Part shown: piece after piece, positions 11,644 to 20,778 of the stretch | How the letters are laid out: every line of letters begins with the position of its first letter | Position numbering within the stretch: position 1 is the first letter of the stretch | NCBI RefSeq assembly: GCF_040947875.1 | Contig: NZ_JBFRXN010000002.1 | Span: forward strand, 372,001-436,000 | Reading direction: 5' to 3' | Length of the DNA: 64,000 nucleotides | Source: Pseudomonas sp. MYb118 | Lineage (GTDB): Bacteria; Pseudomonadota; Gammaproteobacteria; Pseudomonadales; Pseudomonadaceae | Program-made: the position numbers and the translations under genes | Notes under the pieces: model-generated | The model's input: only the letters and a program-made list of their open reading frames with translations | What the model was told of the DNA's origin: nothing | Database searches by the model: none

Positions 11644-11973
11644 GAGGGGGGAACTCCAGAACTTCGCAAAGGCCGCCATTCTAGCGGCTGCGCAGCAAAA
11701 CTGCAGTATGGATGACACCTTGCGTCGCCAGACGGTGCTCGAGCCTGCCACCGGAGGCTTCGCCTGCGCTGGCAGGCGAGTACTTTTGCCGGGATTCTTC
11801 AAGTACTCAATTGTGATTATCTGCGTCATTATTTAACGACGGGCCAGTTCTCGGCCTATTGATCACAATTCAATTAAATAAAAGCCCGGTTTAATGTTTA
11901 CTTGATGAAACAGCCTGACTATTATTGCCGCACTGTCCCCTGACACTCAGCGTCACAACATAAGGTAGTCCCC
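11644..11973. promoter_or_regulatory. purU-mvaT divergent intergenic region
   Basis: This 330-base gap holds the mvaT promoter and an AT-rich stretch at about 11805-11905. It also has a stem with 8-bp arms, GCCTGCCA (11743-11750) and TGGCAGGC (11770-11777), enclosing a smaller AGGC-TTC-GCCT hairpin. The function of the stem is unknown. Confidence 0.5.
11897..11925 (+). promoter_or_regulatory. Putative sigma-70 promoter of mvaT
   Basis: TTTACT at 11897-11902 and TATTAT at 11920-11925 are separated by 17 bases. They sit 49 bp upstream of the mvaT start within AT-rich DNA, which would also suit autoregulation by MvaT. Confidence 0.6.
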
Positions 11974-12351
11974 ATGTCCTTGATCAACGAATATCGTGCC
12001 ACAGAAGAAGCCATCAAAGAGCTTCAAGCCCGTTTGAAGAACCTGTCGCAAGACGACAAACTGCAAACCGAGCTGGAATTCGAAGGCAAACTGCGCGCCC
12101 TGATGGCCGAATATTCCAAGTCGCTGCGTGACATCATCGCGCTGTTGGATCCAGAATCCAAAACCAAGGCACCTCGTGGCGGCGCAGTGAAAACCACCGG
12201 CACCAAGCGCGCGCGCAAAGTTAAACAATACAAAAACCCGCACAACGGCGAAGTCATCGAAACCAAAGGTGGCAACCACAAGACTCTGAAAGAGTGGAAA
12301 GCCAAGTGGGGCGGTGACGTGGTTGAAGGCTGGTCCACCCTGCTGGGCTAA
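11974..12351 (+). CDS. mvaT: H-NS-family xenogeneic silencer MvaT
   Basis: A 125-residue nucleoid-associated protein that binds AT-rich DNA in the minor groove and silences horizontally acquired and virulence genes. The N-terminal half (residues 1-60) is a charged coiled-coil oligomerisation domain. A basic linker follows (TGTKRARKVKQYKNP). The C-terminal AT-pincer DNA-binding domain contains GGNHKTLKEWKAKWG. The ribosome-binding region is ATAAGGTAG. A strong terminator follows. It is a global regulator, and its presence next to accessory toxin genes in this window is probably coincidental. Confidence 0.97.
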   Translation: MSLINEYRATEEAIKELQARLKNLSQDDKLQTELEFEGKLRALMAEYSKSLRDIIALLDPESKTKAPRGGAVKTTGTKRARKVKQYKNPHNGEVIETKGGNHKTLKEWKAKWGGDVVEGWSTLLG

Positions 12352-12380
12352 GCCTCACCGCTTGAAACCGCGACAAAAAG

Positions 12381-12407
12381 AACGCCAGCAAATGCTGGCG
12401 TTTTTTT
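12381..12407. terminator. Bidirectional intrinsic terminator between mvaT and sbcB
   Basis: Arms AACGCCAGCA and TGCTGGCGTT with an AA loop are followed by a run of seven or more T. An A-rich run lies on the left side, so it can also serve the convergent exonuclease gene. Confidence 0.9.
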
Positions 12408-12440
12408 ATTCCTGGAGTTCGGCAATGGCTATTTTCATTT

Positions 12441-13871
12441 TCAAAGATTGAATCGCTCTCGCAATACCTCGACATAACTGCTCCATTCACCGAGTACTTC
12501 CTGCTGAAACGGTGTGGCAGTCAAATTCAACTGGGCCGCGGCCTGTACGAAAGTTTCCAGGGTATTCGGCGCCCCCCAAACAACGTCTGACAAACGTTGC
12601 TGACAGAATAATCGCCAGCGCTCTTGTTCTTCGAAACTCAACGTATCGAAAAAGTTACGTGCTCGATAGCGAAACAATAATTCCGGTAAACGTTCATCAT
12701 CGAAAAGCCACTTCTCGCGGGCCAATTGCTGCGGGTCCGCCGCGCGGACTTGCTCACAAAGACGCCGATCGCGATCACCGATAAAACCGTCGTACAACTG
12801 TTGTTCGGGGTCCTGGCTCTGGGCGAAATCTTCACTGGCATAAATGGCCTGGAGCTTGTCTCGCCAAACGGGCTGTGCGTCATTTAGTCGCAATGCCCGC
12901 GCCTGGTACAACGCCATGTCCAGGCCCAGGCGCTGCTGATCCTCCGGGCGCAGGACCGACAGCGGCGCGACTACCGGGCATTTGTTGATGTGGATGAGTT
13001 TGAGCGGCACGGGCAACTCGCCCTCGGCCAACTCCTCGCGCCGGGTATACAGGCGCTGGCGCAGGGTCTCGGCATCGAGGTCGAGCAAGCCTTGAGGGTC
13101 CAGATGCAGGTCGCAGACAATCAACGCATTCTTGTTGCGTGGGTGCCAGGCCAGCGGCAAAACCACCCCTACATAACTGCGCGCGGCGGAGAAGCGCCCG
13201 GAAATGTGCACCATCGGCTGCAACAGGCGGATCTGGTCCATCACTTTGTGTTTGCTGCGCAACTGGAACAACCAGTCATACAGCTTCGGCTGCTTCTCGC
13301 GGATCAGCCGCGCCAGCGCGATGGTGGCGCGCACGTCGGACAGCGCTTCGTGGGCATGACCGTGATCAATGCCATTGGCGGCGGTCAGGCGTTCGAGTTT
13401 GAGGGTCACCCGCCCTTCGTCATCCTGCGGCCAGATCAGGCCATCGGGACGCAGCGCATACGCTGCGCGCACCACGTCGATCAGATCCCAGCGGCTGTTA
13501 CCGCCCTGCCACTCACGGGCGTAGGGGTCGAAAAAATTGCGGTACAGGCTGTAGCGGGTCATCTCGTCGTCGAAACGCAAGGTGTTGTAACCCGCGCCAC
13601 AGGTGCCCGGCGCCGCCAGTTCGGCGTGCACCCGGGTCATGAAATCGGCTTCGCTCAAACCGCGTTCGCTCAGTTGGCCCGGCGTGATCCCGGTGATCGC
13701 GCACGCCGCCGGATGCGGCAGGATGTCGTCACCGAGCTGGCAATACAGGTTGACCGGCTCACCAATGACATTGAGATCGAAATCCGTGCGCAGCCCCGCC
13801 ACTTGCAGCGGGCGGTCGCAACGAGGGTTGATGCCGGTGGTTTCGTAGTCGTACCAGAAGATCGAGGTCAC
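12441..13871 (-). CDS. sbcB: Exodeoxyribonuclease I
   Basis: A 476-residue single-strand-specific 3'-5' DNA exonuclease acting in recombination and mismatch repair; the length matches E. coli ExoI (475). The DEDDh motifs are visible: FWYDYETTG (DxE, near residues 7-9), the NTLRFDDE segment, and HEALSDVRAT for the last His and Asp. The C-terminal SH3-like and helical exo1 domains follow. Translation starts at a GTG preceded by AGGAA; the conserved sequence TSIFWYDYETTG begins immediately after it. Divergent from the RDD gene. Confidence 0.96.
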   Translation of the reverse strand: MTSIFWYDYETTGINPRCDRPLQVAGLRTDFDLNVIGEPVNLYCQLGDDILPHPAACAITGITPGQLSERGLSEADFMTRVHAELAAPGTCGAGYNTLRFDDEMTRYSLYRNFFDPYAREWQGGNSRWDLIDVVRAAYALRPDGLIWPQDDEGRVTLKLERLTAANGIDHGHAHEALSDVRATIALARLIREKQPKLYDWLFQLRSKHKVMDQIRLLQPMVHISGRFSAARSYVGVVLPLAWHPRNKNALIVCDLHLDPQGLLDLDAETLRQRLYTRREELAEGELPVPLKLIHINKCPVVAPLSVLRPEDQQRLGLDMALYQARALRLNDAQPVWRDKLQAIYASEDFAQSQDPEQQLYDGFIGDRDRRLCEQVRAADPQQLAREKWLFDDERLPELLFRYRARNFFDTLSFEEQERWRLFCQQRLSDVVWGAPNTLETFVQAAAQLNLTATPFQQEVLGEWSSYVEVLRERFNL

Positions 13872-14038
13872 GGGCTGTTCCTGAACTGAAGATCGACAAA
13901 GTCTAGGCGTTTGCATCCCGCCCCGGCCAGCGATCTTGCATCCAGACACGACTGGCCAGGCAACAAGCACGAATCAGCTATGTCGTTTTCCCCCAAGAGG
14001 CTGCTAGCATCGGTGACAGCCACAACATCAGGTTGCCC

Positions 14039-14764
14039 ATGCTCGAGACCACAGCACTGCCAAGGAAAGCGCCGCTGTCCCCGCCACTGGATACGCGGCA
14101 TCAGGTTGAAACGCCGGAAGGCATCGACCTGCCACTGCGCCCGGCGGGGTTGATGGTTCGTGCGCTGGCCTTCGCCATCGACCTGGGCTTGCGCGGGCTG
14201 ATCCTCGGCCTGCTGTTCATCGTCCTGGCCTTCCTCGGCAAGCTCGGTGCCGGGCTGGGAGCGATCCTGCTGTTCGTGGTGAGCTGGTGGTACATGGTGC
14301 TGTTCGAAGTACTCAACCAGGGACGCTCGCCCGGCAAGCAATGGATGGGCCTGCGGGTGGTGCAGGACGACGGCACGCCAATCGACTGGTCCGCTTCGTT
14401 GTTGCGCAATCTGCTGCGCTTTGTCGACATGCTGCCCTTCGGCTATTTCCTGGGCACCCTCAGTTGCCTGCAACACCCCAATTTCAAGCGCCTGGGTGAC
14501 CTCGCCGCCGGCACGCTGGTGATCTACCGCGAACAGCCGATCACCCGGCCCCAGGTGCCTGATGTCGAACCTCGGCGTGCACCGTTCGCCCTGACACTGA
14601 GCGAACAGCGCGCCGTTCTCGGCTTTGCCGAGCGCCAGGCTGAACTGTCGCCCGCGCGGGTCAATGAGCTCTCGGCGATCCTCGCCCAACCGTTGCAGGT
14701 GCCGCCGCCCCAGGCGCTGGCACAACTCAATGGCGTCGCCCGTGGCTTGCTGGGGCCGGCATGA
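14039..14764 (+). CDS. RDD-family membrane protein
   Basis: A 241-residue inner-membrane protein of the RDD family. RDD motif residues appear as RALAFAIDLGLRG, followed by two or three hydrophobic segments (about 45-95), and the typical GRSPGKQWMGLRVV and LGDLAAGTLVIYRE signatures. The C-terminal 70 residues form a hydrophilic cytoplasmic tail. It is the first gene of a six-gene operon, and its stop overlaps the next start (ATGA). Some RDD proteins are ion antiporters, but no specific role is known here. The start is the ATG with AGG seven bases upstream. Confidence 0.9.
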   Translation: MLETTALPRKAPLSPPLDTRHQVETPEGIDLPLRPAGLMVRALAFAIDLGLRGLILGLLFIVLAFLGKLGAGLGAILLFVVSWWYMVLFEVLNQGRSPGKQWMGLRVVQDDGTPIDWSASLLRNLLRFVDMLPFGYFLGTLSCLQHPNFKRLGDLAAGTLVIYREQPITRPQVPDVEPRRAPFALTLSEQRAVLGFAERQAELSPARVNELSAILAQPLQVPPPQALAQLNGVARGLLGPA

Positions 14765-15738
14765 AGCAAAGTCTTTTCGAACATCGCCACAAGGCCGAAT
14801 GGGCGCAGTTTTCGCTGCTGCTCGACCGGCTCGAGCGCAACAAGGACGCCTCGCGCGTCGCCAGTTTCCCCAGGGACTACCGGCGGCTCTGCCAGCAACT
14901 GGCGCTGGCTCAGGAGCGTGGCTACAGCAGTTTTCTGATCGACTCGTTGCAACAGCAAGTGCTACGCGGACATCAACAGTTGTACCGGCATCGCAGCCGC
15001 CTGGGGGCGAACATCGCCGGTTTCATCCTCGCCGATTTCCCGCGCCTGGTGCGCGAGCAGTGGCGCTTCGTGCTCGCGGCGAGCCTGATGTTCTTCGGCA
15101 GCCTGATCGGCTTTGCCGTGCTGGTGTACCTGTTCCCGGACCTGGTCTACAACCTGATTCCGTTCGAACAGATCAGCCAGATGCACGACATGTACGACCC
15201 AGTCGCCGGCCACCTGGGTCGCCCGGAAGAACGGGCGGCCAGTGAAGACTGGGTGATGTTCGGCTACTACATCATGCACAACATCGGGATCGCCTTTCAG
15301 ACCTTCGCCAGCGGTTTGCTGTTCGGCCTGGGCAGTGCGTTCTTCCTGTTCTTCAATGGCCTGATGATCGGCGCCGTGGCCGGGCACCTGACGCAGATCG
15401 GCTACGGGCAGACCTTCTGGTCGTTCGTGATCGGCCACGGCGCCTTCGAACTCAGCGCCATCGCCCTGGCGGGTGCCGCCGGCCTGCAACTGGGCTGGGC
15501 ACTGATCGCACCGGGACGCCTGTCCCGCGCCGAAGCGTTACGCCTGGCGGCACGCAAAAGCGTGCTGCTGATCTGCGGGGTCATGCTGTTTCTGTTGATC
15601 GCGGCGTTCATCGAAGCCTACTGGTCGTCGATGACCGCACCGGCACCGCTGACCAAGTACCTGGTGGGCGCGGCGCTGTGGGTGCTGGTGGCGATCTATC
15701 TGTTGTTTGCCGGACGCAGCCGTCATGCGCCTGAGTGA
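14761..15738 (+). CDS. Stage II sporulation protein M (SpoIIM) family membrane protein
   Basis: A 325-residue polytopic protein of the SpoIIM family, which in non-sporulating bacteria is found beside RDD and MoxR genes. A cytoplasmic N-terminal helical region (FEHRHKAEWAQFSLLLDRLE) precedes about five to six membrane segments. Family motifs include YYIMHNIGIAFQTFASGLLFG and VIGHGAFELSAIALAGAAGL. It begins within the stop codon of the RDD gene and ends 14 bases inside the next gene. Likely part of one membrane complex with the other operon products (inference). Confidence 0.9.
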   Translation: MKQSLFEHRHKAEWAQFSLLLDRLERNKDASRVASFPRDYRRLCQQLALAQERGYSSFLIDSLQQQVLRGHQQLYRHRSRLGANIAGFILADFPRLVREQWRFVLAASLMFFGSLIGFAVLVYLFPDLVYNLIPFEQISQMHDMYDPVAGHLGRPEERAASEDWVMFGYYIMHNIGIAFQTFASGLLFGLGSAFFLFFNGLMIGAVAGHLTQIGYGQTFWSFVIGHGAFELSAIALAGAAGLQLGWALIAPGRLSRAEALRLAARKSVLLICGVMLFLLIAAFIEAYWSSMTAPAPLTKYLVGAALWVLVAIYLLFAGRSRHAPE

Positions 15739-17269
15739 CGCCACCGTGGTTATCCGCCCGCGCAGCACCTGGGAAGCCATGGACCTCGGCGTGCTGCTGA
15801 GCCAGCGCCATCGCCGCCTGTTGATGGTCAGTTGGGCGATCGTCACCCTGCCAGTGTTCGCCCTGCTGAGCGCGTTGCTGTGGGATTCGCCGTCGCTGGC
15901 GGTGTTGATTTTCTGGTGGTTGAAACCGGCATTCGAACGCCTGCCGCTGTACATCCTGTCCAAGGCCATGTTCGGTGACACGCCCACCCTCAGGCAGGCG
16001 TTGCGCCAATGGCCACGCTTGCTCAAACCGCAGTTGCTGGCGAGCCTGACCTGGCGTCGCCTGAGCCTGAGTCGCAGCTTTTTGCTGCCGGTGGTGCAGC
16101 TCGAAGGCCTGGACGGCCTGGAGCGGCAACAGCGCCTGCTGGTCCTGATGCAGCGCGACGCCGGCGCGGCGCGCTGGCTGACGATCATTGGCGTGCATCT
16201 GGAAGGCGCGTTATGGATAGGCCTGATGGCGTTGTTCTATCTGCTGCTGCCCTCGCAGGTGGAAATCGACTGGGGCTGGCAGACCCTGCTGTCCGCCGCC
16301 ACCCAGGACTGGCGCTGGCTGGAACACCTGACCAATGCGTTCTACGTGCTGGTGCTGGTGGTGTGGGAGCCGATCTACGTGGCGTGTGGTTTCAGCCTGT
16401 ATTTGAACCGGCGCACGGTGCTGGAGGCCTGGGACATCGAGCTGGTGTTCCGCCGCCTGCGCCAACGCCTGAGCGGCACCGCCGTGCTCCTGCTGCTGGC
16501 GGCGGTTCTCCTGGTGCCGGGCACGCCCAGCGTATGGGCCGAAGAGCCGGCCACGGGCCCCGACAGCCCGCGCCTGCTGAACCAGCCGCTGACCAGCCAG
16601 GCGTCGCGCGACGGCATCCGGGCGATCCTCGACCAGCCACCGTTCAAGAACCGGGAAACGGTCACCCGCTATCGCTTCGGCGAAGACAAACCGGCGGCCG
16701 AAACCGCGGACGAAGGTCACAGTCCCGCGTGGTTGAAGTTTTTGCAAAAATGGCTGAACAGCCAGCATCTCGGCACCCTGGCCAGCGTGATCGAAGTGTT
16801 GCTGTGGAGCTTCGTCATCGGCGCGATCGCCTTGCTGGCCTGGCGTTACCGTGACTGGTTGCAGGCGTTCGTCAGTCGTCGTCCGAAGTTACCGGGCAAG
16901 GCATCACGCACGTTACCGCAGCAGGCGTTCGGCCTCGACCTGAACCGCGACACCCTGCCCGCCGACATCGCCACCAGCGCCGAAGAGCTGTGGCAATCCA
17001 ACCCCCGGGAGGCGCTCGGCCTGCTCTACCGCGCGCTGCTCAGCCACTTGCTGCACGACTATCATCTGGCGCTGACACCCGCCGACACCGAAGGCCAGGT
17101 ACTGACGCGCATCGAGCGCCTGCAACGCCCCGAGTTAATGGCCTTCAGTCAAACCCTCACCCGCCATTGGCAGAACATGGCCTACGGGCATCGCCTGCCC
17201 GCCCCCTCCGTGCAACAGGAGTTATGCCAGGGCTGGCGCAGCATTTTTGGTGTGGGAGCACCACGTTGA
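15725..17269 (+). CDS. DUF4129 domain membrane protein
   Basis: A 514-residue membrane protein. The first 280 residues are rich in hydrophobic helices. A periplasmic loop of about 90 residues (starting near VWAEEPATGPDSP) follows, then one more membrane segment (LLWSFVIGAIALLAWRY). A cytoplasmic C-terminal DUF4129 domain is marked by EELWQSNPREALGLLYRALL and TPADTEGQVLTRI. DUF4129 proteins resemble part of transglutaminase-like membrane proteins and commonly neighbour MoxR/DUF58 genes. It overlaps the SpoIIM gene by 14 bases. The biochemical function is unknown. Confidence 0.88.
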   Translation: MRLSDATVVIRPRSTWEAMDLGVLLSQRHRRLLMVSWAIVTLPVFALLSALLWDSPSLAVLIFWWLKPAFERLPLYILSKAMFGDTPTLRQALRQWPRLLKPQLLASLTWRRLSLSRSFLLPVVQLEGLDGLERQQRLLVLMQRDAGAARWLTIIGVHLEGALWIGLMALFYLLLPSQVEIDWGWQTLLSAATQDWRWLEHLTNAFYVLVLVVWEPIYVACGFSLYLNRRTVLEAWDIELVFRRLRQRLSGTAVLLLLAAVLLVPGTPSVWAEEPATGPDSPRLLNQPLTSQASRDGIRAILDQPPFKNRETVTRYRFGEDKPAAETADEGHSPAWLKFLQKWLNSQHLGTLASVIEVLLWSFVIGAIALLAWRYRDWLQAFVSRRPKLPGKASRTLPQQAFGLDLNRDTLPADIATSAEELWQSNPREALGLLYRALLSHLLHDYHLALTPADTEGQVLTRIERLQRPELMAFSQTLTRHWQNMAYGHRLPAPSVQQELCQGWRSIFGVGAPR

Positions 17270-18429
17270 ACCGGCGCCTCGGGCTGCTCGCCGGCATCGT
17301 CATTGCGCTGCTGCTGGCGGCGCTGAGCGTGTACCTGTATGGCAAGGCGACGCCCTATCAGGAGGAAGTCGATCACGGCCCTGCGCCCGAGGCGGCTGCC
17401 AACCCGTACCTGGCCGCCGAAGACTTTCTGCGCAAACAGGGCTTGAGCGTCAGCCATGCCAATGGCCTGGACGTTCTGCCGACCCTGGAACCGCGCCAGC
17501 ACAGCCTGCTGTTGCTCGGCGACCGCTCCAGCATGAGCCCGCGGCAGATTGATCAAGTGCTGAACTGGACCCGCGCCGGCGGACGCCTGCTGTTTATCGC
17601 CGAGTCTATCTGGGATGAAAAACTCGGGCGCAGCCACGACCCGCTGCTCGACCGCGTGCAGATTCACCAGTTGCTCAGCGACGATCTCAAGGATGCGCCA
17701 CCACAGGCCGAGCAGGACCCCTACCCGAAACTGACCAAGCTTTACATCGAGGACGAAGACGCCCCCGCCTATGCGAGTTTTCGCACCACCTTCCACCTCG
17801 AAGACCCGCACAACCTCGTGCAGGCCTGGGCTAACAGCGCCAAGGCCACGCACATGATGCAACTGAACCACGGGCTCGGCTCGATCATCGTCGTCACCGA
17901 TGCCGACCTGTGGAAAAACGATGCCATCGAGCGCTACGACAACGCCTGGCTGCTCTGGTACCTGACCGCCGATACCCGCGTAACGCTGATGTTCAACACC
18001 GATCACGACGGCCTGCTGACCCTGTTGCTGCGCTATTTCCCCCAGGCCCTGGTCGCCCTCGCCGCCCTGATCATGTTGGCTCTGTGGCATGTCGGCGTGC
18101 GCCAGGGGCCGCTGATCGGGGCGACGCCACGGGCCCGCCGGCAACTGCACGAACACCTGCGCGCCAGCGCCGACTTCATGTGGCGCCGCAGCGGTCAGGC
18201 CAGCCTGTTGCAGGCCTTGCAGCAGGACATCCTGCGCCGGGTCCGACGCCGTCACCCCGGCTTCGAACAACTGGGTGTCGCCGAACAATGGCTGGTCATT
18301 GCCCGCCTGACCGGCCAGCCCACACGCGCCATCAGCCAGGCCATGGGCCCCCGTACGAAACAACGGCTGTCCAGCGTTGAATTCAGCCGTCAGGTCGCCC
18401 ACCTGCAAACCTTGAGGAATGCCTTATGA
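17266..18429 (+). CDS. DUF4350 domain protein
   Basis: A 387-residue protein. An N-terminal membrane anchor (LGLLAGIVIALLLAALSVYLYG) is followed by a soluble DUF4350 domain. That domain resembles the GATase1-like fold (LLLLGDRSSMSPRQIDQVLNW, then AGGRLLFIAES). A second membrane segment lies at about residue 255-275, with a basic cytoplasmic tail. The start is a TTG that overlaps the previous stop and has GGGAG eight bases upstream; no other start fits. The gene ends in ATGA with the MoxR gene. Function unknown, presumably part of the MoxR/DUF58 complex. Confidence 0.87.
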   Translation: MNRRLGLLAGIVIALLLAALSVYLYGKATPYQEEVDHGPAPEAAANPYLAAEDFLRKQGLSVSHANGLDVLPTLEPRQHSLLLLGDRSSMSPRQIDQVLNWTRAGGRLLFIAESIWDEKLGRSHDPLLDRVQIHQLLSDDLKDAPPQAEQDPYPKLTKLYIEDEDAPAYASFRTTFHLEDPHNLVQAWANSAKATHMMQLNHGLGSIIVVTDADLWKNDAIERYDNAWLLWYLTADTRVTLMFNTDHDGLLTLLLRYFPQALVALAALIMLALWHVGVRQGPLIGATPRARRQLHEHLRASADFMWRRSGQASLLQALQQDILRRVRRRHPGFEQLGVAEQWLVIARLTGQPTRAISQAMGPRTKQRLSSVEFSRQVAHLQTLRNAL

Positions 18430-19427
18430 GTGAACAGATCGAGCCCGGCACGCCGAGCCACGCAGAGCAGCAACGCCTGCGCGCCATCCAGTTGGCGCAG
18501 GCGATCAGGGGTGAACTGCAAAAAGTCGTGATCGGTCAGGACGCGGTGATCGACGACGTGCTCTGTGCGCTGATCGCCGGCGGCCACGTGTTGCTCGAAG
18601 GCGTGCCGGGGCTGGGCAAGACCCTGCTGGTGCGCGCCCTCGCCCGCTGCTTTGGCGGCGAGTTCGCGCGCATCCAGTTCACCCCGGACCTGATGCCCAG
18701 CGATGTCACCGGGCATGCGGTGTACGACTTGCAGACCGAGCAATTCAAGCTGCGCAAGGGGCCGCTGTTCACCCACCTGCTGCTGGCCGACGAGATCAAC
18801 CGCGCCCCGGCGAAAACCCAGGCGGCGCTGCTCGAAGCCATGCAGGAACGCCAGGTCACCCTTGAAGGTCGCGCCCTGCCCATCGCGCAGCCGTTCATGG
18901 TGCTCGCCACGCAGAACCCGATCGAACAGGAAGGCACCTACCCGTTGCCGGAAGCCGAGCTGGATCGCTTCATGCTCAAGGTGCGCATGGACTACCCGGA
19001 TGCCGAGCAGGAATTGCAAATGGTCCGTCAGGTCAGCCGCTCGACCCGCGCCGACATGCTCGATGTGCAGCCGCTGCGCACGGTGTTGCAGGCCAAGGAC
19101 GTGTTGGCCTTGCAGCGCATCGCCAGCGAGCTGCCGCTGGACGATCAGGTGCTCGACTATGCCGTGCGCCTGGCGCGCACCACCCGCAGCTGGCCGGGCC
19201 TGAGCCTCGGCGCCGGGCCGCGGGCGTCCATCGCGCTGGTGCGCTGCGCACGGGCGCGGGCGTTGTTACGCGGCGGTGAGTTCGTGATTCCTGATGACAT
19301 CAAGGGCAGCGCGCTGGCGGTGTTGCGCCATCGCGTGCGCATTGCCCCGGAGCTGGACATCGAAGGGCTGGAGGTCGATCAGGTGTTGCGCCAGCTGCTC
19401 GATCAAGTGCCGGCACCGCGCCTGTGA
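18426..19427 (+). CDS. MoxR-family AAA+ ATPase
   Basis: A 333-residue AAA+ ATPase of the MoxR group, chaperone-like proteins that help assemble or activate VWA-containing partners. Walker A is LEGVPGLGKT (about residue 60), Walker B is LLLADEINRAPAKTQ, sensor 1 is VLATQNPIEQEGTYPLPEAE, and a C-terminal AAA lid follows. Translation is coupled to both neighbours by 4-base overlaps. In related operons the MoxR protein works with the DUF58 partner encoded next. Confidence 0.94.
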   Translation: MSEQIEPGTPSHAEQQRLRAIQLAQAIRGELQKVVIGQDAVIDDVLCALIAGGHVLLEGVPGLGKTLLVRALARCFGGEFARIQFTPDLMPSDVTGHAVYDLQTEQFKLRKGPLFTHLLLADEINRAPAKTQAALLEAMQERQVTLEGRALPIAQPFMVLATQNPIEQEGTYPLPEAELDRFMLKVRMDYPDAEQELQMVRQVSRSTRADMLDVQPLRTVLQAKDVLALQRIASELPLDDQVLDYAVRLARTTRSWPGLSLGAGPRASIALVRCARARALLRGGEFVIPDDIKGSALAVLRHRVRIAPELDIEGLEVDQVLRQLLDQVPAPRL

Positions 19428-20755
19428 AACCCTCGCGCCTGCTGCTGATCTGGCTGGCGTTGCTGCTGGCCGTTGCCGTGGTGCTGGGCGCGTTGCAGGC
19501 GCTGGACGTCAGCGTTCCCGCGACGCTGCTGTCGATCAACTGGGGCTTGCTCCTGGCGCTGCTGGCCCTGGCGCTGCTCGATGGACTGCGGGTCAGGCGC
19601 CTGCCATCGCCGCGGATCAGACGCCAGTTGCCCGGCAGCCTGGCGCTCGGGCGCTGGAGCGAAGTGCGGCTGGAGGTCGAGCATGACTTCAACCAGCCCC
19701 TGAACATCGAACTGTTCGACCATGTACCCGACGGCTTGAGCTTCGAAAACCTGCCGCTGGCGGTCGAGCTGCAACCCGGCTTGCACAGCCACGTGGGTTA
19801 TCGTCTGCGTCCACTCAATCGTGGCCACTTCGATTTTGCTTATTGTGAGCTCAACCTGCCCAGCCCCCTGGGCCTGTGGACCGACAAGCGCTTGCCCGAG
19901 GTGCCCGGCAGTACCCGCGTTTACCCGGATTTCGCCCGCCTCTACGGCGGTCAATTGCTGGCGGTGGACAACTGGCTCAGCCAACTGGGCGTGCGCCAGC
20001 GACAACGGCGAGGGTTGGGTCTGGAGTTTCATCAACTGCGGGAATTTCGTGAAGGCGACAGCCTGCGCCAGATCGACTGGAAAGCCACGGCCCGACAACG
20101 CACGCCGATTGCCCGCGAGTATCAGGACGAGCGCGACCAGCAGATCGTCTTCCTGCTCGATTGCGGCCGGCGCATGCGCAGCCAGGACGGCGAGCTGACG
20201 CATTTCGATCATGCGCTCAATGCGTGCCTGTTGTTGAGTTACGTCGCCCTGCGTCAAGGCGATGCGGTGGGGCTGAGTACCTTCGCCACCGAGCAGCCGC
20301 GCCACCTGGCGCCGGTCAAGGGCGCCGGCCAGCTCAACGTTTTGCTCAACGCCGTGTATGACCTCGACAGCAGCCAGCGCAGCGCCGACTATCAGGCAGC
20401 GGTCACGCAACTGCTGGCCCGACAGAAACGCCGCTCGCTGGTGGTGCTGGTGACCAACCTGCGCGATGAAGACGATGAAGAATTGCTCACCGCCGTGCAG
20501 CGACTGGGCCAGCAGCACCGGGTGCTGGTCACCAGCCTGCGCGAAGAACTGCTCGACAGCTTGCGTCAGACACCGGTGCAAACCTTGTCGCAAGCCTTGA
20601 CGTATTGCGGCACCGTGGACTTCCTCAACGCCCGCGCCGACGTCCACGAACGCCTCAACGCCCACGGCGTCCCCGTACTGGACGCCACCCCCCACGAACT
20701 GGGCGCGGCGCTGGTGACACGCTACCTGGAATGGAAAAAGGCCGGGGTGTTCTGA
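19424..20755 (+). CDS. DUF58 domain protein (VWA-like MoxR partner)
   Basis: A 443-residue protein. Two N-terminal membrane segments (about residues 5-48) precede a beta-rich region and the DUF58 core (GLGLEFHQLREFREGDSLRQ, IDWKATARQRTPIAREY). A VWA-like fold follows with a modified metal site (IVFLLDCGRRMRSQDGE in place of DxSxS). It starts at a GTG overlapping the MoxR stop. This is the last gene of the operon and is followed by the REP array. Probable client or partner of the MoxR ATPase. Confidence 0.92.
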   Translation: MKPSRLLLIWLALLLAVAVVLGALQALDVSVPATLLSINWGLLLALLALALLDGLRVRRLPSPRIRRQLPGSLALGRWSEVRLEVEHDFNQPLNIELFDHVPDGLSFENLPLAVELQPGLHSHVGYRLRPLNRGHFDFAYCELNLPSPLGLWTDKRLPEVPGSTRVYPDFARLYGGQLLAVDNWLSQLGVRQRQRRGLGLEFHQLREFREGDSLRQIDWKATARQRTPIAREYQDERDQQIVFLLDCGRRMRSQDGELTHFDHALNACLLLSYVALRQGDAVGLSTFATEQPRHLAPVKGAGQLNVLLNAVYDLDSSQRSADYQAAVTQLLARQKRRSLVVLVTNLRDEDDEELLTAVQRLGQQHRVLVTSLREELLDSLRQTPVQTLSQALTYCGTVDFLNARADVHERLNAHGVPVLDATPHELGAALVTRYLEWKKAGVF

Positions 20756-20778
20756 AGTATGCAAGACAACGCCGATCA

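Noticed and set aside
11974..12351. MvaT as a dedicated regulator of the nearby Tc genes
   Set aside because: MvaT is a conserved core gene in Pseudomonas, and nothing in the sequence ties it specifically to this toxin locus.
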